Shown here piece after piece: positions 25,601 through 34,477 of a stretch of DNA of 64,000 nt. Within the stretch, counting starts at the first letter, position 1. The number at the start of each line of letters is the position of its first letter. A model generated the notes under the pieces. It was not told where the DNA came from, ran no database searches, and worked only from the letters and a program-made list of their open reading frames with translations. The translations under genes were made by a program, and so were the position numbers. Location: assembly GCF_006547145.1 (NCBI RefSeq), contig NZ_CP041244.1:6758001-6822000 (forward strand), written 5' to 3'. The DNA is from Actinomadura sp. WMMA1423. Its GTDB lineage: Bacteria; Actinomycetota; Actinomycetes; Streptosporangiales; Streptosporangiaceae.

Positions 25601-26782
25601 ATGGCACGCGCAAACCCGGTGGGCAAGCTGCCCGTCGGACAGATCGCCAAGAGGCTGCCGATCGGCGGGCGCAAGCGCTCGTCCGGTCTCGGCGCCATCA
25701 CCAAGGCCCTCCCGGGCGGCCGGGCCGTCGGCACCGCCGGCGGCGTCCTGCTCGGCGCGGGCGCGGCCGTCGCGGCGAGCCGGGCCCTCGCCGGCAACCG
25801 CGCCGGGCGCGACCAGGACCAGGGCGAGCAGGAGCAGTCCAAGGCCTCCGGCACCGGGAACGGCGCGAAGGACGAGGCCAAGGACGAGGCCAAGGACGAG
25901 GCCAAGGACGGCGCCAAGGACGGCGCCAAGGACGAGGCCAAGGACGCCGACGAGTCCGGCAAGGACGAGCAGTCCGACGACGGCAAGGGCAAGGGCATCT
26001 TCGGCAAGCTCAAGAACATCCTTCCCTTCGGCAACAAGGACGGGAAGGGCGGCAAGGGCGGCAAGGGCGGCGGGAAGAAGGTGAAGGTCACCAACATCGT
26101 CGAGCACCTCGACATCGGTGCGCCGCGCCGCCTCGTCTACGACCAGTGGACGCAGTTCCAGGAGTACCCGTCCTTCATGAAGAAGGTCGTCAGCGTCGAC
26201 CAGGCCGACGACACCAAGCTGAACTGGAAGGCCAAGATCTTCTGGTCGGCGCGGTCCTGGGAGTCGACGATCGTCGAGCAGGTGCCCGACGAGCACATCG
26301 TGTGGCGCTCCAAGGGCGCGAAGGGCCACGTGGACGGCACCGTGAGCTTCCACGAGCTTTCGGACAACATGACCCGCGTCCTGGTCGTCCTGGAGTACCA
26401 CCCGCAGGGCCTCTTCGAGCGGACCGGGAACATCTGGCGCGCCCAGGGCCGCCGCGCCCGGCTGGAGCTGAAGCACTTCCGCCGGTACGTGATGACGAAC
26501 TCCCTCACCCGCGCCGACGAGATCGAGGGCTGGCGCGGCGAGATCCGCGACAGCGAGGTCGTCAAGACGCACGAGGACGCCCTGGAGGAAGAGGAGAAGT
26601 CTGGCAAGGACGGCTCCGACGGCGCCAAGGCCGAGGCCAAGGACGACGCCAAGGACGAGGCGAAGGACTCCAAGGAGACCGAGTCCTCCTCGAGGGGCTC
26701 CCGCAACGGCCGGAGCACCCGGACCTCCTCCAGCAGCAGCAAGACCGAGGAGCGCGAGGAGGAGCCGCAGCAGGCCCGGTGA
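25601..26782 (+). CDS. SRPBCC protein with Lys/Asp/Glu-Ala repeat regions, tandem copy 2
   Basis: A 393-residue paralogue of the previous gene. An N-terminal segment with a short hydrophobic stretch (VLLGAGAAVAASRALAG) leads into a low-complexity run of DEAKDEAKD-type units (about residues 85-125). A Gly/Lys-rich linker, the SRPBCC domain (about 165-330), and a second charged tail (EAKDDAKDEAKD, then Ser/Arg-rich) follow. The repeat is encoded by a tandem 12-base unit near 25869-25946. The start has GAGGAAGCGGAAC upstream. The charged tails suggest a scaffold or polymer-binding role; this is a guess. Confidence 0.85.
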   Translation: MARANPVGKLPVGQIAKRLPIGGRKRSSGLGAITKALPGGRAVGTAGGVLLGAGAAVAASRALAGNRAGRDQDQGEQEQSKASGTGNGAKDEAKDEAKDEAKDGAKDGAKDEAKDADESGKDEQSDDGKGKGIFGKLKNILPFGNKDGKGGKGGKGGGKKVKVTNIVEHLDIGAPRRLVYDQWTQFQEYPSFMKKVVSVDQADDTKLNWKAKIFWSARSWESTIVEQVPDEHIVWRSKGAKGHVDGTVSFHELSDNMTRVLVVLEYHPQGLFERTGNIWRAQGRRARLELKHFRRYVMTNSLTRADEIEGWRGEIRDSEVVKTHEDALEEEEKSGKDGSDGAKAEAKDDAKDEAKDSKETESSSRGSRNGRSTRTSSSSSKTEEREEEPQQAR

Positions 26783-26831
26783 CCCGGCGGCAGGCCGGAT
26801 CGGCGAGCGGCGGATGACCGGCGGCTGATCC

Positions 26832-29582
26832 TCAGCGGATCAGCCGGGCCAGCTCGACGCGCGAACGGATCCCGAGCCGGGTGAAGACGTTGCGGAGATG
26901 GTGGTCGATCGTCCGCGGGCTGAGCAGCAGGCGCGCAGCGATCTCCCGGTTGGTCGCCCCCTCGGCGGCCATCCGGGCGATGTGCGCCTGCTGCGCGGTG
27001 AGCTTGCCGAAACCGCTCGCCGCCCGCGGCGCGGTCTCCCCGGCGGCGCGCAGCTCCGCGCGGGCCTGCGCGGTCCACGGGGCGGCGCCGTAGCGTTCGA
27101 AGATCCGCAGCGCGGCGCGCAGGTGCTCGCGGGCGGCGCGTGGGCGCCGCCCGCGCCGCAGCCGGTGCCCGAACAGCAGCTCCGTGCGGGCGAGTTCGAA
27201 CACGGCGCCGGCGGCCTCGTGCAGGCGCAGGGCCTCGTCGAAGTGCTCCTCGGCCTCGTCGTCGCATCCGGCGAGCAGGGCCCGGCAGCGGCGGCCGAGC
27301 GCCTCCGGGCCGGGGGGCGAGCCGATCCCGTCCACCCAGCGGCGGAAGTGCTCGTAGGCCCGCGCGGCCGGGTCGTGCTCGCCGGTGCGGACCAGGGCCT
27401 CGACCAGGTGCGGGACGGCGAGGAGCCGCGCGGGCGGGTGCGCGAGCCCCGCCGCGCCCGGCAGCCGCAGGCGCGCCGCCGCGTCGGCGGGCCGGTCCGC
27501 GGCGAGGTCCAGGCACGCGGGCGCCCATGACCCGAGCGCGGCCGCGCGGGCGAGGCCGCGCTCGTCGGCGGTCCCGGTGAGCCGCTCCAGCAGCTCGCGC
27601 GCCCCGGCCTCGTCGCCGTTGAACGAGGCGGCGAGCGCGAGCGTCGCGAGCTGCTCGGTCGCGTGCCCGTGCAGCCGGGTGGCCCGCGCGAGGCGCAGGC
27701 CGTCGTGGCACGCGGCGATCGGCGCGGGCGGATGCCCGAGCAGCGCCTCGCACCGTCCGGCGATCATCAGCGCGAACGACTCGGCGGGCGCGTCGCCCGT
27801 CCGCCTGGCCGAGGCGACGGCCTCGCCCGCGAGCGCGCGGGCGCGGGGGCCGTCCCCGAGCGTGAGGGCCGAGAGGGCCGCCCACACCTGCGCGGCCGGG
27901 TCGGCCACGTCCGCGCCTAGGCGCACGGCGTGCCCCAGCCGTTCCCTCGCCTCCGGGTACCGGCCGCGCATCGTGGCCGCGAACCCGCCGAGGCGGGCGA
28001 GCAGCAGCTCGGCGCGCGGGCCGGGGGCGGGGAGGTCCAGTGCCGCGGCGCGGCCCGCGACCTCCAGGCAGGCGTGGTGGTCGCCCGAGGCGTCGGCGGC
28101 GTCGGCCGCCCACATCAGCGCGTCCAGAGCCGCCTCGGGGTCGGTTCCGGCGAGCCGCTCGGCCGCGTCGCGCAGCACGGGGACCGCCGCCGCGGGGGAG
28201 CCCGCCGCCGCCTCGATCTCGCCGCGCAGCGCGGCGGCGCGGGCGGTGCGGACGCCGTCGCAGCCGCGCGGGCGGACCTGCCGGAGCATGGCGCGGGCCC
28301 GCCGCGACCGCCCGCTCGCCCAGGCGTCCGCGGCGGCCGCCAGGTACCGGTCCGTCCGCGCGCCGTGCTCGACCGTCAGTGTCGCGGCGCGCTGCCACAT
28401 CCGCCAGGAGTCGGCGTACCGGCCCGCGCGCCCGGCCGCGGCCGCCGCCTCCGCGAGCTCGCTGGCGAGCCGGTCGTCGGGCTCGCCCGCCACGGCCGCG
28501 CGGTGCCAGAGCCGCCGCGGCCGCTGCCATTCCCGGACGAGGACGCCGGCGAGCAGCGTGTGCGCGTCCTGCCGCTCCTCGCGCGAGGCGTCCGCCCACA
28601 GCGAGGACCGGACGAGCCGGTTGCGGACCGCCACCCCGTCGCCCTCGAACCGCAGCAGCCCCGACTCGCGGGCGGCGTCGAGGTCGGCGCCGCCGATGCC
28701 GTCCGCCCGGACGGCCCGCGCCATCGTCGCGGTGCCGAGCCACTCCTCCGCCACGGTCATCAGGACCAGCCGCCGCGCCCCGGAGGGCAGCGCGAGGTAG
28801 CGGCGCCGGTGCAGCGCGCGGAGCGAACTGGACGGGGGAAGCGCCCGCGGCGGCGGCGCGGCCCCGGACAGCTGCCCGGACGTCAGCGCCGCGGCCAGCT
28901 CGCGGATCGCCAGGGGCCGCCCGCAGGCCAGGTCGACGATCTCCTCGGTCAGGTCGCCGCCCGCCGAGCCGTCCAGGGCGCTGCCGAGCGCGTCGCGCAG
29001 CACGCGGCGGCTCGCGTCCTCGGCCAGCGGCGCGAGCCGCAGCCGCCGGATGCCGCCGAGCGCGCCCGCCTCCGGCTCCCCGTCGCGGGCGGCGAACAGC
29101 ACCGCGACCCGCTCGTCCTCGACGCGCCGGGCCGCGAACGCCAGCACCTCCAGCGAGCCGCGGTCCAGCCACTGGACGTCGTCGGCCCAGCACAGCACGG
29201 GCCCGTTCCGGGCGGCCCGCCCCAGCAGCTCGCACACCGCCGTGAACAGCACGAACGGCTCGGCGCGCGGCGCGCCGGACAGGATCGCCGCGAGGGCGTC
29301 GCGGTGCCCCGCCGGCAGCCGCGCGACCTGGTCGGACAGCGGGCGCAGCAGCCGGTGCAGCCCCGCGAACGGGACGCCGGTCTCGGCGGGGACGCCGGTC
29401 GTGCCGAGCGCGCGGAAGCCCGCTCCCGCGCCGCGCACGGCGGCCTCCAGGAGGGCCGTCCGGCCGACCCCGGCGTCCCCGGCGACGACCAGGGCGCCGC
29501 CGTGCCCGTCCCGGGCGCGGTCGAGCATCGCCTCGACCGCCTGGAGGTCGCGCTCGCGTCCGTGCAGCCGTTCGTGTGTCAT
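26832..29582 (-). CDS. LAL-family LuxR regulator with altered Walker A
   Basis: A 916-residue relative of the regulator at 19142. The N-terminal P-loop reads GDAGVGRT, with Arg at position 41 where the Walker A lysine is expected. Walker B (VLCWADDVQWLD) is intact. A long helical-repeat region follows, then a C-terminal LuxR helix-turn-helix (LTAQQAHIARMAAEGATNREIAARL, SPRTIDHHL). The Lys-to-Arg change should weaken ATP hydrolysis, so it may work constitutively or by nucleotide binding alone. It is convergent with the SRPBCC pair and divergent from the PucR-type gene. Confidence 0.92.
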   Translation of the reverse strand: MTHERLHGRERDLQAVEAMLDRARDGHGGALVVAGDAGVGRTALLEAAVRGAGAGFRALGTTGVPAETGVPFAGLHRLLRPLSDQVARLPAGHRDALAAILSGAPRAEPFVLFTAVCELLGRAARNGPVLCWADDVQWLDRGSLEVLAFAARRVEDERVAVLFAARDGEPEAGALGGIRRLRLAPLAEDASRRVLRDALGSALDGSAGGDLTEEIVDLACGRPLAIRELAAALTSGQLSGAAPPPRALPPSSSLRALHRRRYLALPSGARRLVLMTVAEEWLGTATMARAVRADGIGGADLDAARESGLLRFEGDGVAVRNRLVRSSLWADASREERQDAHTLLAGVLVREWQRPRRLWHRAAVAGEPDDRLASELAEAAAAAGRAGRYADSWRMWQRAATLTVEHGARTDRYLAAAADAWASGRSRRARAMLRQVRPRGCDGVRTARAAALRGEIEAAAGSPAAAVPVLRDAAERLAGTDPEAALDALMWAADAADASGDHHACLEVAGRAAALDLPAPGPRAELLLARLGGFAATMRGRYPEARERLGHAVRLGADVADPAAQVWAALSALTLGDGPRARALAGEAVASARRTGDAPAESFALMIAGRCEALLGHPPAPIAACHDGLRLARATRLHGHATEQLATLALAASFNGDEAGARELLERLTGTADERGLARAAALGSWAPACLDLAADRPADAAARLRLPGAAGLAHPPARLLAVPHLVEALVRTGEHDPAARAYEHFRRWVDGIGSPPGPEALGRRCRALLAGCDDEAEEHFDEALRLHEAAGAVFELARTELLFGHRLRRGRRPRAAREHLRAALRIFERYGAAPWTAQARAELRAAGETAPRAASGFGKLTAQQAHIARMAAEGATNREIAARLLLSPRTIDHHLRNVFTRLGIRSRVELARLIR

Positions 29583-29856
29583 GCCGGTCCCTCCTCGGCG
29601 GGAACCACCCCCGCCCGGGACCGCGGGACGGCCCTATTGGACGGGGACTCAAAAGGGAAGGGGACCCTAGGTCAACACGCGCACCCGGTACCGGTCCAGA
29701 GCGGCCTCCGGTTTCGGGGACGCGGCGCAATCGCGACCGGCGCCGATTGTGAGCGGGCACAGTGTCGCCGTCCCCCGATGGCCCGTGCGCCCCCGTGGTG
29801 GCACGATGAGGCCCCCGCGTTGTGCGGGAGCGCGCCGGTGCTGGAGGTGGCCCCCG

Positions 29857-31116
29857 ATGAACGTCGGCCAGGTCGACGCCGATCGCACGATCATGCGCAA
29901 GGCGGTGCTGCGGCTCGCGGACCGCCTGCCCGACCTCGCCGACCGGCTCGCGGCCGAGATCCTCTCCGGCGACCGAGGCGGGAGCGACGACGCGTTCCGC
30001 CACGACGTGTGGGAGATGTGCCACACCGGGCTCGGGCACGGCTTCAAGACGATCCTGGAACCCGGCCGCGGCCGCGCCGACCTGGAGTGGGCGCGGCGGC
30101 TCGGGCAGCGTCGCGCCCACCAGGGGCAGCCGCTCGACCAGCTGCTGCGCTCCTACCGGCTCGCGGGGCGGGTGTTCTGGGAGGCCGTCGTCGAGGTCGT
30201 CGGCCGCCACGACCCGGAGAACGTCTCGGCGCTGATCCGGCAGGCGACCCGCACCTGGGACACGATCGACCAGCAGTCCGGCGCGGCGGCCGCCGCCTAC
30301 CACCGCACCGAGCTGGACCTCGCGCGGCGCAGCGAGGAGCGCGTCCAGGCGATCGTGGACGCGCTCCTGGACGGCCAGGGCGCCGACGGCGGGCTGCTCG
30401 CGACCGCGACGTCCGTCCTCGGGCTGCCCGCCACCGGCCGCTACGCCGTCGTGATGCTCGGCGCCGAGGGCGGGTTCGGGGACGGTGTGAACCGGCGCCC
30501 CGGCGACAGCGGCGGGATGCGCTTCATCTGGCGGCTGCGCACCGACGCCCAGGTGGCGCTGGTCGCGCTCGGCACCGCCGAGCTGGACGACCTCGTCGAC
30601 GCGGTCCGCCCCTACGCGCGCTCGCACGCCGGCGTGAGCCCCGTGGTCGGCTCCCTCGCCGAGCTGGGCGGCGCCCGCTGGTTCGCCGAGCTGGCGCTGC
30701 GGACCTGCCGCGGCCCCGGCAACCAGATCGCCCGCCTGGACCGCCGGCTCCCCGACGCCCTCGTCCTGTCACAGCCCCGCCTCGCCGGACGGCTCGGAGA
30801 CGTCGCGCTCGGCGGGCTCGGGGACGTCGACCCCGGGTTCCGCGACGCCCTGCTGACGACGCTGGAGACCTGGCTGGAGTGCGACGGCTCCGCGGCCCGC
30901 GCGGCCGACCGGCTGTTCTGCCACCGCAACACCGTGCTCAACCGGCTCCGCCGGATCGAGCAGCTCACCGGGCGTACCCTCGCCCGGCCCGGCGACCTCG
31001 TGGAACTCGTCCTCGCACTGAGCGCGCTGCGGCTGCACGGCCCCGGGGACGGCTCGCCCGGCCCGCACGCCGAGGGGCCGCCCGCGCGGGGAGGCGGCGG
31101 GCGGCCCGGTCGGTGA
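29857..31116 (+). CDS. PucR/CdaR-type transcriptional regulator
   Basis: A 419-residue protein. The N-terminal ~150 residues are helical (LRLADRLPDLADRLAAEIL, WEAVVEVVGRHDPENVSALI) and form a sensor-like domain. A GGDEF-like linker region lies in the middle. The C-terminus is a PucR helix-turn-helix (LLTTLETWLECDGSAARAADRLFCHRNTVLNRLRRIEQLTG). The ATG at 29857 is chosen because GGAGGTGG precedes it; an earlier in-frame ATG at 29749 has no site. It is divergent from the LAL gene at 26832. Targets are unknown. Confidence 0.9.
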   Translation: MNVGQVDADRTIMRKAVLRLADRLPDLADRLAAEILSGDRGGSDDAFRHDVWEMCHTGLGHGFKTILEPGRGRADLEWARRLGQRRAHQGQPLDQLLRSYRLAGRVFWEAVVEVVGRHDPENVSALIRQATRTWDTIDQQSGAAAAAYHRTELDLARRSEERVQAIVDALLDGQGADGGLLATATSVLGLPATGRYAVVMLGAEGGFGDGVNRRPGDSGGMRFIWRLRTDAQVALVALGTAELDDLVDAVRPYARSHAGVSPVVGSLAELGGARWFAELALRTCRGPGNQIARLDRRLPDALVLSQPRLAGRLGDVALGGLGDVDPGFRDALLTTLETWLECDGSAARAADRLFCHRNTVLNRLRRIEQLTGRTLARPGDLVELVLALSALRLHGPGDGSPGPHAEGPPARGGGGRPGR

Positions 31117-31135
31117 GGGGGCTCGGTCGGTGAGG

Positions 31136-31154
31136 GGGCCCGGTCGTCGGGCCC
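31136..31154. terminator. Short GC hairpin between convergent genes
   Basis: A perfect 7-base stem, GGGCCCG and CGGGCCC around a five-base loop, lies between the PucR and cutinase stop codons. A duplicated CGGTCGGTGAGGGGGC unit lies just upstream. It can serve both strands. Confidence 0.6.
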
Positions 31155-31163
31155 GGTGGACCC

Positions 31164-32039
31164 CTAGGAGTTCGGGCAGGTGTCCCGGTACTCGGAGATG
31201 GTCAGGCCGCGGGCGGGCGCGGGGCACAGGAACTGGTCGTAGCGGGTGTCGTTGTCGATGTACCGCTTGAGCCAGGAGATGCTGTACTTCGCGATCGTCG
31301 TGTTCGAGGTGTTGGGCGCGAAGTGGCTGGCGCCCGCCAGCTCCAGGTACGCCTTCTCCGACGCCGCCGGGATGCTCTCGTAGAACGGCTGGGAGTGCGT
31401 GGCGACCGGCGCGATCGTGTCCGCCTGCGCACCGATGATCATGGTGGGGACGCGGACGTCCGAGAAGTTCTTCTGCAGGTCCCACGGCGTCAGCGGGATC
31501 GCCGCCTGGAGCTGCGGGCGGTCCTCCGCGGCCTCCAGCGTCCCGCCGCCGCCCATCGAGTGGCCCATCACGCCGAGCCGGGTCGTGTCGATCCGGCTCC
31601 GGACGCTGCTGCGCTGCGTGAGGTAGTCGAGCGCGGCCTCCAGCTGCCGGGCGCGGCTGTCGGGCTGGTCGAGGCGGGTGAGGGTGTCGATCGTGAAGAT
31701 GACGAAGCCCTGCGAGGCGAGGCGCGGGCCGAGCCAGGCCATGCTGCTCTGGTCGGCGGTGTAGCCGGGCGCCACCGCGACGGCGCCGAAGGTGCCCTCG
31801 GCGGTGCTGGTCGGGTAGTAGATCGTCCCGCCGCCGAACCCGGTGACGCTCAGCGAGGAGACGCTCGTCTGGGACGTGGCGAACGGGCCGCGCAGGGCCT
31901 CGATGCTCTGCTGCGTCGGGGCGGGACCGCGCTCGTAGGGGTTGGCGGCGGCCTGCGCGGCCTGGGGGAAGGCGAGGGCGGCGGCGGTCAGCGCCGCGGC
32001 GAGCGCCGTCTTCGCCGTGCGTGCGGTGAGGGAGGGCAC
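31164..32039 (-). CDS. Secreted cutinase/polyester hydrolase of the Thermobifida PET-hydrolase type
   Basis: A 291-residue secreted alpha/beta hydrolase. The GTG start at 32039 has AGGAG upstream and a clean signal peptide ([19 protein letters not shown]). The mature protein starts ANPYERGP, as in Thermobifida cutinases, and matches them through [21 protein letters not shown] and PLTPW. The triad is Ser161, Asp207 and His239, with spacings of 46 and 32 as in TfCut2. Two C-terminal Cys (FLCP, DTCP) match the family disulfide. The three Ca2+ ligands of TfCut2 are replaced (Gln205, Ala235 and a Ser near the end). It should cleave cutin or synthetic polyesters. Confidence 0.93.
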   Translation of the reverse strand: MPSLTARTAKTALAAALTAAALAFPQAAQAAANPYERGPAPTQQSIEALRGPFATSQTSVSSLSVTGFGGGTIYYPTSTAEGTFGAVAVAPGYTADQSSMAWLGPRLASQGFVIFTIDTLTRLDQPDSRARQLEAALDYLTQRSSVRSRIDTTRLGVMGHSMGGGGTLEAAEDRPQLQAAIPLTPWDLQKNFSDVRVPTMIIGAQADTIAPVATHSQPFYESIPAASEKAYLELAGASHFAPNTSNTTIAKYSISWLKRYIDNDTRYDQFLCPAPARGLTISEYRDTCPNS

Positions 32040-32172
32040 GGGGTTCGCTCCTGTTCGGGGTGGCGGAGCCGTCCATCGGCTCCGGAGACGGAGCCCGGAG
32101 CCGGCGGGCCGGCTCCGGGACGCGCACATTCTCCGCACGCGCCGCGCCCCCGGGCATCGGCGAAATCGCCGG

Positions 32173-32795
32173 TCACCCCGTGACGGTCGCCCTGACCAGC
32201 CGGAAGAAGTCGAACGGCCGCAGGGCGTCGTCCCGCCGCCACAGGTGCGCCGGGACGGCGTCCCGCACGCTCACGTTCTCCTCGACCGCGAACCCGCCGG
32301 CCGCCAGCAGCCCCTCGATCTCATCGGGCGAGGTGGTAACCGACGCCGAGCCGGCCGGCGAGAGCGGACCGGCCGAGGTCGAATCCGCCGGCGGCCAGCC
32401 GTTCCACCGGGTCGTCGGTCTCGAAGTCGACGGGCACGAGGACGACGTTCTCCGGAACCGGGATTCCGGCCGCCGCCAGCAGTCCCCTTTTCCATTCCTG
32501 CGTCGCCGGGTGGTCGATCTCGAAGACGCGGACGCCGGGGTCCGCGCGGTAGCCGTAGGTGTCGAGCCCCGCCCCGAGGACGGCGTACTGGCCGTGCCGG
32601 GCGATCCGAGCCTCGGTGTAGCGGCTGCGCACGGTCGTGATCGCCCTGGTGCCCGCCAGGATGATGTGGTCGCCCTGCGCGCGGTGGTAGCCGATCATCT
32701 CGGCGGCGAGGCCGCCCACCAGCCGGGGCGCGACCGTGTCCCTGGAACACCTTCGGCGCCCCGTCGGCGACGAGGTGCGCTAAATGCGCCGTCAC
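32173..32795 (-). pseudogene. Broken LCM/TIGR00027-type SAM-dependent methyltransferase
   Basis: Parts of one methyltransferase lie in different frames. VTAHLAHLVADGAPKVFQ starts at the GTG at 32795. The frame then shifts near 32744 to the SAM-binding part (VLGAGLDTYGYR, FEIDHPATQEWK, VPVDFETDD). A second break with loss of the middle segment follows near 32340. The C-terminus reads in another frame (SPDEIEGLLAAGGFAVEENV to [13 protein letters not shown], stop at 32173). Intact relatives are about 270-300 residues, so roughly 80 residues appear deleted. It lies 11 bases from the SDR gene upstream and was probably the last gene of that operon. Confidence 0.8.
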
Positions 32796-32806
32796 ATTCT
32801 CGCGGG

Positions 32807-33559
32807 TCAGGCGCGGGCACGGGTGGTGCCGCCGTTGACGTGCAGGATCTGGCCGACGAGCGTGGGCAGCCGCTCGTCGACCAGGAACGCGACCGCTGCG
32901 GCGATCTCCTCGGGCGAGGCGATCCGGCCGAGCGGCGTCCGCGCGGCGTACCGGGCGCGGATCTCCGCGACCGTCACCCCCGCCGCCGCGGCGTCCACCT
33001 CCAGCCGCGGGGTGTCGATCGCGCTCGGCGCGATCGCGTTCACCGCGATGCCGAGCGGGGCCAGCTCGCGGCCGAGCGACTTGGCGAGCGCGATGGTCCC
33101 CGCCTTCGACGCCGAGTCGGCGCTCGCGTGCGGCCAGCCGATCACCCCCCACTCGGACGCGACGAAGACCATCCGGCCGCCGCCCCGATCGACCATGCCC
33201 GGCATGACGGCCTGCGCGCACGCGAACACCCCACCGAGGTCGACGTCGACCGTCCGCCACCAGTCGCCGAGGTCCTCCTCCGCGGTGAACGGGGCCATCG
33301 CCGGCCGGCCGGCGCAGGTGACCAGGAGCGCGATCTGCCCGCCCGTCCGGTGCTCGACCTCCGCCACCATCGCGTTCACCGCCGCCGGGTCGGACACGTC
33401 GGCCGGCGCGGCGACGCCGTTCAGCTCCGCGGCGAGCCCGGCCACGTCCCGGTCGGGGAGGTCGTTGAGGGCCACCAGCCGCCCGTCGGCGGCGAGCCGG
33501 CGCGCCACGGCCGTGCCCACCCCGCCGGCCGCCCCGGTGATCAGCGCGATCGTCATCAC
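32807..33559 (-). CDS. SDR-fold oxidoreductase with catalytic Tyr replaced by Asp
   Basis: A 250-residue FabG-like protein. The cofactor motif TGAAGGVGTAVARRL is at residues 9-23. The segment that should read YxxxK reads ADSASKAG, placing Asp at about 148 and Lys at about 152, so the catalytic tyrosine is absent while the lysine remains. The start is GTG 33559 (overlapping the upstream stop) or ATG 33556. It is coupled to another SDR that has the opposite defect. Together they might form a heteromeric reductase; that is speculation. Confidence 0.88.
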   Translation of the reverse strand: MMTIALITGAAGGVGTAVARRLAADGRLVALNDLPDRDVAGLAAELNGVAAPADVSDPAAVNAMVAEVEHRTGGQIALLVTCAGRPAMAPFTAEEDLGDWWRTVDVDLGGVFACAQAVMPGMVDRGGGRMVFVASEWGVIGWPHASADSASKAGTIALAKSLGRELAPLGIAVNAIAPSAIDTPRLEVDAAAAGVTVAEIRARYAARTPLGRIASPEEIAAAVAFLVDERLPTLVGQILHVNGGTTRARA

Positions 33560-34251
33560 AGCACCGTCCCGGCGTTGGGGGAGAGGATCTCACCGGTGCA
33601 GAACGTGGCGTCCTCGACGAGGTAGGCGGTGGCGAGCGCGACCTCCTCCGGGGACGTCAGCCGCCCGGTCGGCAGCCCCTGCAGGTAGGACGGCCTGCGC
33701 GAGGGAGAGTCGGGCGGGAGCATCGGCGTGTCGGTCGGGCCGGGCGCCACCGCGTTCACCCGCACCCCGGACGGCGCCAGTTCCGCGGCCAGCGACCGGA
33801 CGAACCCGATCACCGCGCCGGTGGCGGCCGCGTAGTGCGCCTCGGCGTTCGCGCCGGTGACGGAGAGATGGGAGATGATCGGCACCACGCTGCCCCGGCC
33901 GAGCTCGGCCATCTCCGGCGCGACGACGGCGCACACGTTGACCATGCCGCCGAGGTGCACTCGCAGCATCCGACGCCAGTCGGGCCAGGCGATGTCGGAC
34001 ACCGGAACGATCGCGTGGTGCCCGGCCGCGCACACCGCCGCCTCGACCGGGCCGAGCTCCCGCTCGATCCGCCGGATCGCCGCGCGCACCTGCGCGAGCT
34101 CCGCCACGTCCACGCCCACCGAGTGGTCGGCGTCGGGGGCCGGGCGCAGGTCCAGCCCCGCCGTCCGCCACCCGCGCCCGGCCATCTCCCGCACCACGGC
34201 CGACCCGATCCCCCCGGCCGCCCCGGTGACGAGCACGACCCGCCCCTCCAT
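33556..34251 (-). CDS. SDR-fold oxidoreductase with catalytic Lys replaced by Thr
   Basis: A 231-residue FabG-like protein with cofactor motif VTGAAGGIGSAVVREM. The active-site region reads HYAAATGAVIGF: Tyr140 is present, but Thr144 stands where lysine is expected. The ATG at 34251 has a GAGGGGGG-type site; the frame stays open to 34602 without a better start. Its stop overlaps the start of the second SDR. The pair is divergent from a PucR-type regulator gene (34478), the likely controller by position. Substrates are unknown. Confidence 0.88.
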   Translation of the reverse strand: MEGRVVLVTGAAGGIGSAVVREMAGRGWRTAGLDLRPAPDADHSVGVDVAELAQVRAAIRRIERELGPVEAAVCAAGHHAIVPVSDIAWPDWRRMLRVHLGGMVNVCAVVAPEMAELGRGSVVPIISHLSVTGANAEAHYAAATGAVIGFVRSLAAELAPSGVRVNAVAPGPTDTPMLPPDSPSRRPSYLQGLPTGRLTSPEEVALATAYLVEDATFCTGEILSPNAGTVL

Positions 34252-34477
34252 GAGGTCACCCCCCTCGATGCGACCGGCACCCCGCCCGTTCGAGCGCCTC
34301 GTCCGGCATATCGCGGTGGCTTGAAAGGTCCAGGCAAACCCGGCATAAGTGCTGGTGGCAAGCGTCATGGCGATTTCTTGGCCGAAGCCACCATGGCGCG
34401 CCCGACCTTTCGTGCACTTGCCCAAAAGACGGTCACGGGCGCGGGACGGCACCTCGGCGGAGTGAGAGGGTGAGGCT

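Noticed and set aside
24786-26782. Gas-vesicle cluster
   Set aside because: SRPBCC genes of this sort occur in such clusters, but no GvpA, GvpF or GvpK-like gene is present here.
26137-30627. 1496-codon minus-strand open frame
   Set aside because: It is a high-GC shadow of the LAL and SRPBCC genes in another frame, rich in Arg/Gly/Pro with no recognisable domain.
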